From Zygaena filipendulae (taxonomy: Eukaryota > Arthropoda > Insecta > Lepidoptera > Zygaenidae): 64,000 nt of DNA. The stretch spans positions 6,832,501 to 6,896,500 of the forward strand of contig OU015663.1 in the NCBI GenBank assembly GCA_907165275.2, written 5' to 3'. Position numbers and translations under genes: made by a program. The notes beneath the pieces are model-generated. The model was not told the DNA's origin. It did no database searches and saw only the letters and a list, made by a program, of their open reading frames with translations. Shown in pieces: positions 46,307 through 58,467 of the stretch (position 1 is the first letter of the stretch; each line of letters begins with the position of its first letter).

Positions 46307-48029
46307 GTGTCACCTGCTTTAAAAAAAATCCTCAGTTTTAAACTTTATCATTATGAAGATAAGGTTTAAATTTCAGCATGGCTAAAAATATTATTTTTCG
46401 TTGAAACTCGTTTTGTTTGACCCATGTGGCTCTTATGCCTTGTGAATGGGCGTCAGATGGTGGAGCCGTAATCAGGGGCGACAGTGAATTTCAGTCAAGT
46501 TTCACTTGCGCAATCAAAAACGGTCTTAAATATTCAATCATGTATTTCGATTGAATATTTAAGACTGCCTTTCATTTTGAAGCACTTTATTTATCCTATA
46601 CTCCCATTACTTGTGTAACGAGAGTGTGGAATTATACCTAGAAGGAAATAGGTACGATGTTTAGTTTGCAGTTAAAAATCGACACTGTAGAAGACAAATT
46701 GTCTAAAAAGACTCCCAAATCGTATTACAGTACGGTATAAAATCGTATTTCAATATTCTTCATCCAAATTGTGGGCTGCATTTAATAAATCTAAACAAAA
46801 CATTCATTCAACACTACAAATGGTTATAGCTACAGCAATTCCAGATTTAACCCACGGGCATTTAGTAACTCTACCTACTTGCAAACACTAAGTTAAATCA
46901 GCAAAGTACAACGTTGCAACTTTGCTATACCACAAAGCTGCGCACTATTTCTGTATTAGCCTGTTTCGATGTTGATGTTGACACAAGAAAATTCTCATGA
47001 ATGCCTACCATATTGCTGAGCTAAAATAAACACGTGTTCACTAACACAAGTGAACAACGACTGCATACAGATAGTTTTAATGGGCGACGCACACAGAGGC
47101 AATTCATTCATACAACACTTGTGAATGGCCGCTAACGAAAGCTCGAACTGCGAAGGAGTTATGACCGCCTGGTACCACAGGAAGACCAGTCGGCGGACAT
47201 GTTGCCTTATTTATCGACGGATCGGTCGGTGTACGAAAAAGAAAATTCTAACAAAAAAAAAATATCGGTTTAAAATTACTTCTGTGTAAATTCTTTAAAA
47301 TATAGGTTACTTAAAATGGTGCAAACTTACATACCAAATTGGTTGGTGCAGCCATGGCCAATCTTAAAGAGTAAAAATAAATATCAGATTTACTTTTTTA
47401 TTTCATATTCCAGATAGGCACAATAACACAGGTAGAGCTTGTTGCATATAGCTTATATTGAAAAGGGCAATGTTAATATTCAATTGCAGACTATCTGTAG
47501 GTACTCTTAAATATGGTTAATACAATTTGAATAATAATCATAGTACCTAATGAAAACGATACCTAATTGAATTTATCCCCAATCCCAAATTAAATAATTT
47601 GTGTTACTAAAGTACTTTGATAGCGTACAATGGATATCGTGCTCATAATAAAACTTCTAATAATCTCATAGTAGTAATGTATTAGGTATATTTTAATAAG
47701 AATAATATCCTGTCGCCAGGGTCGTAAATCTGATTTTCAAGTGACGCTAATGCATACGCTATGTACTCAGGATGATCATATTTTGTAAAACATGTTTTGG
47801 CGAGGCGCGTGCGATATCCATCGGGTAGTAAAAGTAATTCCAACCTATCCATTTAAAAACATAAAATTTAAAAAAACATTAACGTAGTAAGAGTTTTTGA
47901 TACAATATAACATATAAAATAATTATGAAGTTTATTGCAGAGTACCTAGTCTACTACATAGCATCAGGTAATGATTTTGTGAAGGTTCCAAAAATTAATT
48001 TAACAATTTTATTGTGCTGAATGAAACTT

Positions 48030-48072
48030 ATGCCGCATGCGCGGCGCATATGACGATGCGCATGCGCATCCA
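48030..48072. promoter_or_regulatory. NRF1/Ewg-type palindrome in a CpG patch
   Basis: TGCGCATGCGCA at 48057-48068 is a perfect match to the NRF1/erect wing consensus; a half-like GCATGCGC lies 20 bases upstream. The surroundings are AT-rich. Confidence 0.45.
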
Positions 48073-48478
48073 AATTGACTCGTCGACACCTTCCCGCCTC
48101 ACTGCCACTGTGTACTTTGCATACTAATGCTGAAGCTTTAATACAATACCATATAAAAATTCAAAACACATAGATACAGTGGATACACAGAGACGTCTTT
48201 TGGCTAAAATAAAAAAACATGTAGATTGTAGTAGGTAGGTATAGTATCATAATCAAGAGGCAAATATCTAAAAATCAAATAAGAATAAGCTTAAATAATA
48301 TAAACATCTTTAATTGTAAGCCTATTTGTAATATGAGCATAAATTACAAATAGGTAAATTATTATTATTGATGAAGACTGTATCCTCTCTGTTAGCCCAA
48401 TCCAAACGTAACAAAAAAGCATCACAGTTATTAGATATTTATTTATTTATTTATTTTTGAAACAGTATCTACAGCTCA

Positions 48479-48670
48479 CGGCCGCATTCAGATGCGTTTT
48501 AATGATTACTATTTTATAGGGCATTGAACTAAATTTAACTTAGTAAGTTAAATGCCAATTAACATTAATTTCATGAACGTCTCTTAAGTGCGGTAGTTTT
48601 GTTTTAAAAATCTTTACCTACTTAAAATTAAGCAGGTACCTAATCGTTAAAATGGCTCTGAGTGTGGCCG
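48479..48670 (+). mobile_element. CGGCCG-end MITE family, copy 2
   Basis: Begins CGGCCGCATTCAGATGCG and ends with GGCTCTGAGTGTGGCCG, imperfect inverted repeats. The interior CCAATTAACATTAATTTCAT matches the copies at 9.1 and 56.6 kb. Confidence 0.7.
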
Positions 48671-48924
48671 TTAAACTAAGAAATTCAAAATTCAAAAGCT
48701 ATTTATTACTTAGGATTGATTGTTACAATCACTTGTAATCGTCAGCAGGTTCTTAGAACTATAAATTACCGTAAGAGCTAACGTTTATGTGCCTACAGTT
48801 AGTGCTAAGCTCTTCATGTCTTCATTTTAGTCCTGAACTGAATACAGATTGTAGCCCCCGTAATATTGCCTTACTTTTTCGGCTCTGTTACACATTCATA
48901 ATATGTATCAAATAAGTCCTTTAT

Positions 48925-49140
48925 AGCAGTGGATGACAAACTTTTCTGGTCAAGGGCCACAGGAAAATGTGAGGTATCACTACGGGCCGCACATCTGGTA
49001 AGTTACAACCTATCAATTAACATACTACCTATAATATTTTCCATAGCTAAAATAAAATGTTCTTTGCAGTACTTGAAGTACATTTTCCCAAAATTCCTTC
49101 GCGGGCACCACAAAATATATCGTCCACAAGACGCCACTGC
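48925..49140. mobile_element. Degenerate hAT-type non-autonomous element
   Basis: CAGTGGATGACAAACTTTTC, then GTCAAGGGCCACAGG and GGGCCGCACATCTGG, resemble the CAGTGGTTCTCAAACTTTTT...GGGCCGC ends of hAT elements. The right end and 8-bp duplication could not be defined. Confidence 0.35.
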
Positions 49141-50502
49141 TTTTGAACCTAAGCCGTTATGTTGCTCTCATTGATTATATCAATGGTTGCTCTATAATAT
49201 AGTCTATACATACATAATATCTTTCGAATGACGAGATTTTTGTTTATTGTACCACCGAGATATTTAACCTAGACTAAATGATTTTATTGAGCTTCAATTA
49301 AATATTTTTAAACGAGATGATCGTCGTTCAAACACCCATCCCTAATCTTACATGGCGTATTAGTAGGTATTCTATGTACAATCCAGGTGTTTATGTTAAT
49401 AACAAAGTTCATTGCATTATCAATAACGAGTGCTGATTTACGACATAAGTAGTTAGGTGATTTAAGTACATAACTATAAGGTATGTGATACCTATACCTA
49501 TCAAAATTATGTTTTTTTATATTTTATTAATATTTTCTAGTCAAATAAATTTGAGTGCAATATATTCCGTTTTGTGCCCTAAATATGATTTATTGTTGCA
49601 ATAAATCTGTTTCTGACTCGGTTATTATACCGAACGCGTTTGAATACTTGCCAACTGCGAGCTACTGCTCTCTCAAAACATTGGTAAACATAAGTATATG
49701 CATACAAAGTACATGCATATACTTATGGTATATACTGAAATTGTTATGTTAAAATTATGTGTTCCAACTATAGATGGGCAATCAACCCGGTTTAAACCCG
49801 GTGCTTGGGTTTAAACCCGATAAATGTCCGTAAACACCAGGGCCTTACTACTACTCAAACTATAGGTATAGATGAGCAATCAACCCGATTTAAACCATCT
49901 TTCCAAAACTTCCAATCGTGATTACCTATGATAAATTTATTTTCGTTCAGATACTAAAACGACAGGAACTAGGTATAAAGTAGTCTGTGGTAGCATCACT
50001 TTTAGTGCCTATCGCTTTAGTGAGTTTTAAAATTCCGCGCTTCGAAATAAGTGGTTCTACCGAAAGAACTGGAAATCAATTTTGAATTCCCGGTTCTTGG
50101 GTTGGTTCAAAAGAACCGGGAATTCCCGGTATTTTCAGATTTATAAAAAAATCCAAAATAGAGCAAGGAATTACATCATTTCGTGATATTACTCGTACCT
50201 ACACTATAGATAAAAAATAAAAACACTATAAAAAGGTTTTAATTTTTGAATAAATAAAAAAGTAAAAGCAAAAAAGAGTAAAACAATCTTGATTTATCAT
50301 AAAATGGACGTGGTAACGAATAAATCTACCTCCAAAGAACCTTGTACCAGCTTAAAATAGACGCAACTTAAAGCTGAAGAAACTGTATACATTACTCGTA
50401 TTATATACAATACATGATGCAGGAGAAAACGGTCATAAAATAATGTTTGTAAACAAGGTTGCGCTTGCGCCTATGTGTAAGTTAGAATTGTTTTAAACAG
50501 CC

Positions 50503-50635
50503 AGCGCCATCTATCAAGTAACTTTAAAGTTATATGGACGAGGTTTTGACTCAACATCATCGATTGAAATAGTGTCAACAATTGCCGTGAGATGTCGTTT
50601 GACATTATATTTTTAAAGACAAACGCTAGATGGCA
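50503..50635. promoter_or_regulatory. Inverted pair of CTCF-like motifs
   Basis: AGCGCCATCTATC at 50503-50515 and CGCTAGATGGCAG at about 50624-50636 face each other. The core resembles the insect CTCF site AGRTGGCGC; GCGCCACCTATCG at 62038-62050 is a third. It may instead be the ends of a short repeat. Confidence 0.3.
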
Positions 50636-51653
50636 GCCCTCTGAATACCAGTTATTTATTTCGTTAGGTAGGTAATCGTATTTTTATTTTTTTTCGGTAG
50701 CTTTTTTTGATGTGTAATTTTATTATAACATACTGAATTCCGATTCTTTTGGGTACCTGCGTACAGCGTAAATGGTGACGCCCGCGCCTTGAAAGAAAAT
50801 ATTTTAATTACAATCATATTTTAATTACTCATAAAAAATTCACAAATAGTAGGTAGACATATGTATATTAGGTAAGTAAACTTTAATATTTAAAACATAA
50901 TATAAAAGTGTAGATTTCCTATTTTGATGTAAAAACTGTTAAATGCCAGTTTCATTACTATTTTTACTTATTTTTCAGTTTTTTAGATCTAATGTCACGA
51001 CCTACCTATACCTACTTATAGCTTCTTAGTTCTTGATGTTGAAGATAGGTCCTAGCTATTACCTATAAATGTTATTAGATCTCAAAATCAATAGGTATCT
51101 AGTTGATAATCACTACCTAAAAGATGAGGTTTTTACAGGACCTACCCATGGATAACGGATTATATTATACTTCCTACTTCAAAGCTGAAAGTCATAATGC
51201 ACTAAAATAGTAGCTTATAATTTTTTTTTTAGTTTATAAGGTTAGTAGATTGTTCATTTATGCTGCGTAATTTCCAGTTCGTTATAACAGATTGAGAGCT
51301 CTACTATATACCACCACTAGCGCTACTACCACTATTACACTATCCTACCACTATACTAGAAAAAGTAATGAATTTGGGTATTCTCCAGGGTATGAAAATC
51401 AAAATTCTAATTGGACGCAGAAAGGCAATAACATGTTAACCCACAAAATTAAGTTATTGATTCAGAACGATTTATTGAGAGTTTATGGAACGTTTTTTAA
51501 TTATGTGTTTACCTTATTACATTGCTTAAATATGTAACTAAATATCTAATATAAAAAATGTTGACACAAAATGGCGCTATATTTTTAAAACACGATTTAC
51601 TCAAAATTTCTCCAGTGTGGATTAACACACTATTGCTTATCTATGTCCAATTA

Positions 51654-51911
51654 GTCCGTCAGTTAGAAAATAAAAAAATAATAGACACGTATTTTTTGCT
51701 TTCTCAAATTAATGAAAATAAACATAGATAAAGCGCATTAAAGTTTAGGGTGGGGGACTCGTGATGTCAATATTCAATATAAGCCCCATACAAACTGCAC
51801 CGGGTTGTGACATCACGCGAAATTTCAACTCAATGTATCGCCGTTATTTTTTGATTACGTAAAATAAGAAAAAATACGAGTCCAATATTTTTTACTACTC
51901 TACACGACGGA
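51654..51911 (+). mobile_element. GTCCGTC MITE family, copy C
   Basis: Starts GTCCGTCAGTTAGAAAAT and ends near GACGGA, with the shared TAAAGCGCATTAAAGTTTAG core and GACATCACGCGAAATTTCAA. The CRE has decayed to TGACATCA or TGATGTCA. Confidence 0.75.
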
Positions 51912-52423
51912 TAAAAAAAAATCGTCAAGTAGCCAAATCGTCGACACTAATCACTATAGTATAGTATTATAAATAATTTTTACTTTAAAGAACCGCGTTA
52001 AATCGTGATGGATAAGTAGGTATACCCATGTGCCTGGGAGAAATTAAGCGGACAATGTCGGCATTTAGACACTAGCCGTTCCCTCGCGAGTCGCGCGCCT
52101 TCTTTCGCGTTTCAGGGGTTGAATTCTCAAAAACTATATCAACATATAAAAGTTTAAGCTTATAGGTAAGCTTCTAGACCAAGCGATCTCTTTTTTTGAT
52201 TGATGAAACCAAATTATAGACGAGAAACGTCAACAAAATGACTTTTATTACGCGCCTTTATGTCAAAAATATTTGAAATTGTCTCTATCCTCAGGTCATA
52301 ATATTATAGTCCCTTCCGTAATATTTCCGCTAGCTTCCGTCAACTTGCCGTCTCGAACCTATTTTGGTTGGTATACAAAAGCTGTTATCCTAAAGTAAAA
52401 AAGCTTGGACCGTTCTTCGTGTG

Positions 52424-52431
52424 TGACGTCA
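52424..52431. promoter_or_regulatory. CRE palindrome next to a CpG patch
   Basis: TGACGTCA followed by about 70 bases of very GC-rich DNA (GCGCGGGCGACGCGGCGTGG). Possible unannotated promoter; no gene start is evident. Confidence 0.35.
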
Positions 52432-53808
52432 CGGGGCGAGGGGAGGCAGCGCGGGCGACGCGGCGTGGGAACCACGCGGCAGGTGCGCGCCGGCCACTGA
52501 TCCTGAACACACACACGCAAGAAATATCTCACTAGGTGTAATATGCTTAACGATTTATCTACCAATACATAGAAACACTAGTGACTAGACCCAGCCAGTT
52601 ACCTACTTGTATTAAGAAAGTTAGGTAAGACCGCACGACATTATCAGAAACCTTTATAAGCTTCAACGCCTAGCTGTGGCCTACATTACACCTTAACTAA
52701 AAATTTAGGCACTATTTATTATGTACTAGACTAGTATCTATACTTATTTTTTTTAATTTAACGATGTACATATTCCAACTATAGGTACATTTAATAGTTC
52801 TTGTAAACACTATATGTCTACTCTGTGATGTCTACTTATTATCGCGGCAACTCTGCAATGTCACGACAAACTTATTTTTTGAAAAAGACATAAATTAATA
52901 TATTTTGTAGTTTCTTTTACATAAATAAATATATAAAAATGGGTGATGTATGCTGGTAGGTACAGCCGCAAAACAGAATTAGCATTCGAATTCAGCTCTC
53001 TTACAATAACAACAAGTAAATGTTTGCATTGTAACAAATTATCATCGTCATTATCATATACTTTTTTTATTAGTCAGTAATCCTATGAGGGACTTAACAA
53101 AATCAGGTGTTTGCTGTTATCTGATGAAAAAGTAGGTACTTATTTAATTTTTTAGCCGATATTTGACCTTCATACAAAAAATAGGTAGGAATATATTTTC
53201 TCGCTCTACACCTGTTTTTTTTTTATTATTTTAGTGTACCTAAAAGTAATATAAAAAATGCGATATTTTATTAATTAGGTATAAGTAGTTAAAAAAATAT
53301 TAAATAGTTTTTTTCATATAATATTCTTCTTAAAGCTTGAAAGCTTAGAATATTTCTAGCGGCAGCTACAAGGTGTAATCAATCTAATTAAGAGAGCAAT
53401 TAATTTGTGGAGCGACACATAATGGGTACTTCGTTAAACATCCAGCGAAAAACATTTAAAAACCTTAGGTTATTAGCGTGCTTACTAACTTTATTACCGA
53501 GTGACCGCTTCGGGCAAGATTCAATAAAACTCGACACAAAAATTAGATTTCTGAGGCGGAGGGTCGCCAAAGGGAGTTTCCCCCTTTGATGTTAGTTAAT
53601 GAATTCACCTCTTTCTCCTCTTCAACTTTTAAAAGGCACCGATGGATTTTTAATTGGAATTTTAAACGTGATTTTGCGCGAAAATTTTGTGTTGCAAATG
53701 AACTCTACCTATAAGTTTTAATTCAATTTATGATTATCGATACTTATCTACTTATGTTTCTTAACAGAAATATTCCTTTGTCTATTTATATAGGAGTGAT
53801 TGAGAATC

Positions 53809-53822
53809 GTTCCCATAGTAAC
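53809..53822. promoter_or_regulatory. X-box-like RFX motif
   Basis: GTTCCCATAGTAAC fits RYYNYY-N(1-3)-RRNRAC. A single site, upstream of a GC-richer stretch at 53830-53920. Confidence 0.3.
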
Positions 53823-54314
53823 CGTGGTGCGGCAAATAATTAAGGGCAAAGCAGACGGTGTTGGGTAAACAGCCTCGAGCGTTAGAGGGAGTGTGGGGCG
53901 CGGCTCTCGGAGCGATGTGATTAATTGTTAGTTCATGAACATCGCTTTATGCTCACGTAGAAGTGTTAAACGGGTATTTTGGATATTACACACCACGCGT
54001 ATTATAATCATACTCGTTTCGATGTTTCGATGTTTCGTTCATCGCTTTTTTATCGTGGTTGTATTCGTATAGTCGTAAAACGTACGAATAATACCACCAC
54101 GTATACCGGCAGACGAGGCAAGAGAGACCTTGCAAAAAACCTGGATAAGGGTAGCGTGCGTATATCAACAGGTCTTTAAAAATATCCTTGTCCAGCAGTC
54201 AACGTCTGTCAACTGCTGATACGATGAAGATGAATAAATAAGGAGTGGTAGATCCCAAACTAAGTATAGAGCTCTACAAATATTATACTTTTTGTTTTTG
54301 ATAATATATATTTA

Positions 54315-54600
54315 CTAGCTGTCCGGCGCGATTTCATCCGCGGTAATCTCGGAGTCCCCGTGAGAATTCCGGGAAAAAGTACTCTATGTCTTTCTTTGTA
54401 CCCCGACAGAGTTTAACGGTGTTTAACTGTTATCCGCATTAATTCCGGAGTTCCCGCGGGAATTCCGGGATAAAAACTATCCTATCTTTTAAGTTGGACC
54501 ATATTATAAATGGTTACAAAATTTTATCAAAATCCGTTCAGTAGTTTCGGAGTCCATCGCGGACAAACAACGTGACACGTGATTTGTATATATTAGATAT
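54315..54600 (-). mobile_element. Helitron-like repeat, AACGTGACACG subfamily
   Basis: CTAGCTGTCCGGCGCGATTT at the left; then AACTATCCTATCTTTTAAGT, TTGGACCATATTATAAATGG and CGGACAAACAACGTGACACG. The right 150 bases are nearly identical to 57893-58125 and to the inverse of 8393-8566. Confidence 0.7.
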
Positions 54601-54634
54601 TAATAATAAACGCCTAGACTCCGGGTTAACACAA

Positions 54635-54965
54635 ATATTCATCCCATAAATGTTATAACCCTGACGCGGAGAACGAAACCGCAACACCTGGGCCCTTATT
54701 CACTATGACCAACAACATTCTTTGTCCATAACGCGCGTCTCACAAACGCATTACAAAACGTACTAGATGCCAAGATATTAAAAAATATTTTTCTTTATGC
54801 CGTAAGAAACGTTGTAAATGAATTTTTTGGCAGTAACACTCTGATTACGAGGGAAAGACAGTTTTTGCGGCGTCTTATCTTAGTGCGGCGTGATATGGTC
54901 ATAATGAATAAGGGCCCTGGGTGTAGTGGTCTGGTTCTCTTATATCACTATAGACCAACATTGCT
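54635..54965 (-). repeat. SINE of the second family split by a MITE
   Basis: The left part (CATAAATGTTATAACCCTGA, then GAACGAAACCGCAACACC) matches the B-box half of the copy at 32838. The right part (GGGTGTAGTGGTCTGG) matches the A-box side. The two halves are separated by the inverted-repeat element at 54692-54915. Confidence 0.55.
54692..54915. mobile_element. MITE with GCCCTTATTCA terminal repeats, inserted in a SINE
   Basis: The ends are inverted repeats (GCCCTTATTCACTATGACC against GGTCATAATGAATAAGGGC), flanked on both sides by CCTGG, a candidate 5-bp target duplication. Removing the element and one CCTGG restores a continuous SINE. It is 224 bp with no coding capacity. Confidence 0.75.
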
Positions 54966-56526
54966 GTAAACATTTGGATTTACTTAATTTCTGCGTAGAT
55001 CCAAAAGTACCTCCGAACTTAAAGAATGGATAAAATTAATTCTTATTCTTTAGGAAAAAATGTGTAACAAAGACAGGAAGCGGGTGTATTTATTGAACGC
55101 TAGACAGTTGGCTGGCTCGCAAGGATTGGCTGACAATGTGCCATTGAAAATTCGTTACGATTTTCACCATCCATTGTGACCGTTAGAGCTAAAAGTTACC
55201 TACTAACTGTTGCCAAAATTGTGTGATGCGAGATTTAGAACTCAATTATAACTTTAGCCTAGTAGCTATACTCAAGGTTTTTGTATTTTTTTAGCTACGT
55301 AATTGTGAGTTAAAAATGTGATTATCAAGTTGAAATTCATACATAAATTATTATTAATTATTATCTACATATCTATATGCATTAAAATGTAAATATCGAT
55401 AAGATTTAGATTTAAATATTTTTTTGTTGAAGTTCTCTGTCGTTCTGTATATCAAATTCATTAAATTGTGGCAGTTATAGTCTTGAAATTAATTCAAATT
55501 ATTTATTTCAACATAATAATTCATATTTTGTATATACCTAATGATCAAAAATAATATTATAATATGATAGATACCACTTTAGTAATAGTTAGATACTATT
55601 TTGTAAAATTGTTATTCTTCAACTTTTTCACTATTTACACGAGTCTCGGTATACACAAATAGATATCGATTCAATTACTCGATATAGTAATCGTTTATTC
55701 CCATCATTATTTGACGATAAAAAGCTTGCAACATAGCATCGAGTGTTAAACAAGAACTCAATCTCTTTTTAATTACTCATACACGTGGATAACGTAAATT
55801 TAATGTACCGTTGTAATCAGGCAGTACTTAGATTTTTTCGCCATTATATATTAGATAATAATCTTTCATTGCTTTTATCGAGTGCCGCTGCGCTTGATGG
55901 AATTGGTTTTAAAACTTGATTCATTGATGTATGTACTAAATAAGTGATTACCCAAAATATAGGATCACCGACGGGAAAATGTCCTCGATAGAGAAACACA
56001 GAATTGGAATCTGTGAAAAATATGTAGTTCTTTTCAATTCGTATTTATAAAGCAGATTGTGTCAAAGCAGTTTCAGTTCAATTATTTGTGAGAGTTGGTT
56101 ACGATGCCCCTTTTTGAATTGACATATTTTGTAAAATTCTTGTAGTCAAGGATCTGGAAAAATCGCAATAATAAATTAAACTTAGAACAAATCTGTGTAT
56201 AAAGTGCAAATCTAATACCTACAAGTACATAATACATATAATACAACAATAATATTGTCCATCCCTCGTGAACCCACGTCCTACAGCCTCCAGCGGTTTG
56301 ACTGCGGTGAAAAAAATCGTATACCTACAGTCTTAGATTAAAACAAAAAGTTTTTGTTTTATTCTAAGCATACAGTAGGTATAAACATAAAGTAGCAAGA
56401 GTCGTTCCCGATTTTTCATAAAATATTTTAACTTTCTCTCATTGTTTCTCGTATGAATTTAAAAAAATCTATCGTAGCGGTTAACTATACACAAAGTACC
56501 TATCTTAACAGTATCTACCTGAGATA

Positions 56527-56719
56527 CGGCCACATTCAGAGTCGTTTTAATGATTACTTACTTAATTATACGTAAACTTATTTTAAAAACAAAACTGCCG
56601 CACTCAGAGACGTTCATTAAATTAATGTTAATTTTCAATTAACTAAATTTTACATAATTATTTAAATGCCAAATAACATTAAAATTAAGTAATCATTAAA
56701 ACGACTCTGAGTGCGGCCG
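56527..56719 (-). mobile_element. CGGCCG-end MITE family, copy 3
   Basis: Left end CGGCCACATTCAGAGTCG and right end CGACTCTGAGTGCGGCCG are inverted repeats, extended inward by TTTTAATGATTAC and GTAATCATTAAAA. The interior ACATTAATTT-type core is in the opposite sense to copy 2. About 193 bp. Confidence 0.75.
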
Positions 56720-56997
56720 TTATATTCCAATTTTAATGTTTCTAGCTCAGTAGTTTTCGCTCTATGATATATTTTATTACCTACTACAGTAAGTGAATTA
56801 TTACCTATTCTCAGTAAGTGAATTTATGTAAGTAATTCTTTATGAGAAAATAAACATCTTCTTATAAACCTTTCTACAGTTACGAATATCAATGACATCA
56901 GTAAATTATTCTCTCTGTAAAGGTTTATTAAGGAAGCAAATGATAAATTAATTCTTGTCAATAGAGTTCATAATGCCGGTCGGTGCGACGTATTGCG

Positions 56998-57009
56998 TGC
57001 GCGTGCGCA
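56998..57009. promoter_or_regulatory. Second NRF1/Ewg-type site
   Basis: TGCGCGTGCGCA fits YGCGCRTGCGCR. It lies in a CpG-rich 60-base patch (56977-57040) with CGTCGCGCG nearby. Confidence 0.4.
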
Positions 57010-57892
57010 ATTTGGGAGAGACGTCGCGCGAAGACAGGCGCATCATCAACAGATGACTTTGAAATGATTCGTGGAAATTCAGTAACAGCTTAGCTGCGTG
57101 ATCTCATGATTTAGAATTCCAACGGCTTAAAATATATACCTAACATTAAAATAATATCTACGTTAATCTATATGACTTGTCATTATATATTAAAATTATA
57201 AACGGAGGAGTGATAAAACCTACCGTAATTGTGTATTTTCTCATTACTATGCATAAAAAACTAAGGAACGAATAGTCATGTCACGTAAAATCGTCCAATC
57301 CAAAGCTGTTAATGTTGGCTAATGTTGATATAGAACTTTAAGTATTGTAAAACAAAGGTGTTTCGCTATCACGTTCTTAACACTACAAGTATTTGCATCG
57401 ACAGATACACGAGTGCCTTTGAAATAACCGTTTAAAATCCTAATATGAATATATTCACACATCAAAATCTGTTCTTTTTTTTCACATAATTAATGAATCT
57501 CGTATTCTCGCAAGTGGCCAGTAACTTTGTGGGATTGCTAAATTGTCTTAAATTAATTCTAATTAAGGGCCCTTTCAGTAGTTCGCGATGCAGCTTCATT
57601 GTGAACGCCCGCATGTTGCCGCGTGGGGCGGTCAGTCCGACCGACCCCCATGCGGCTGCAACAGCGTGAAGTCTTAAAAATTCACACGAAAACAGTTCAA
57701 ATTGTTTATTTATAACGTAATTATTATTTTTAATTCAAACCCGAAGATCTCGATGATAAAGAGAGCACTTGACTGCGCTACGCAATGCGAAGACATCGTG
57801 ACATAGCATCAGCTGGTCTCTAACTAAGCAGACTCAAAGAACTAAACTCATAAGACAGACATAATATACTTTTTTTGGAAAATATAGAACAC

Positions 57893-58125
57893 TAGCTGTC
57901 CCCCGCGATTTCATCCGCGGTAATTTCGGAGTTCCCGCGGAGGTTGCGGGAAAAAAGTACTCTATGTCCTTCAGTTCCCGAGGGAATTCCGGGATAAAAA
58001 CTATCCTATCTTTTAAGTTGGACCATATTATAAATGGTTGCAAAATTTTATCAAAATCCGTTCAGTAGTTTCGGAGTCCATCGCGGACAAACAACGTGAC
58101 ACGTGATTTATATATATTAGATTAG
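57893..58125 (-). mobile_element. Helitron-like repeat, AACGTGACACG subfamily
   Basis: CTAGCTGTCCCCCGCGATTT at the left and CACGTGATTTATATATATTA at the right. Differs from the 54.3-kb copy mainly by a shorter middle. Confidence 0.7.
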
Positions 58126-58265
58126 ATTAACACGCAATAAAAGGTCGACCTTAATCTAAGAGGTCGACATAAATCAGGCTCGGTAACTACTAGACCTACG
58201 GTACTGTCTTAGAAACTAGGTATATACATATATCTTATATCTTTATCTAGGTGTATCGTATATCT

Positions 58266-58467
58266 TTATATTACTTCCCTACTAATATTATAAATGCTAA
58301 AGTAACTCTGTCTGTTACGCTTTCACGCCTTAAAAGCTCAACCGATCATCATGAAATTTCGCATACACGTTTTCAGGGGTTCAGAGAAAGACATAGGGTG
58401 CTTTTTATCCCGGAATCCCTGCGGGATCTCCGCGGTTACTGCGGGTTAAACCGCGGGGAAAAGCTAG
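58266..58467 (+). mobile_element. Helitron-like repeat, near full length
   Basis: TCCCTACTAATATTATAAAT, TCTGTTACGCTTTCACGCCT, GGTGCTTTTTATCCCGGAAT, then GGGTTAAACCGCGGGGAAAA and CTAG at 58464-58467. Begins with TC and ends CTAG. Confidence 0.7.

Noticed and set aside
53407..53589. 60-codon ORF (MERHIMGTSLNIQRK...)
   Set aside because: No family recognised and no splice context; possibly a conserved non-coding element.
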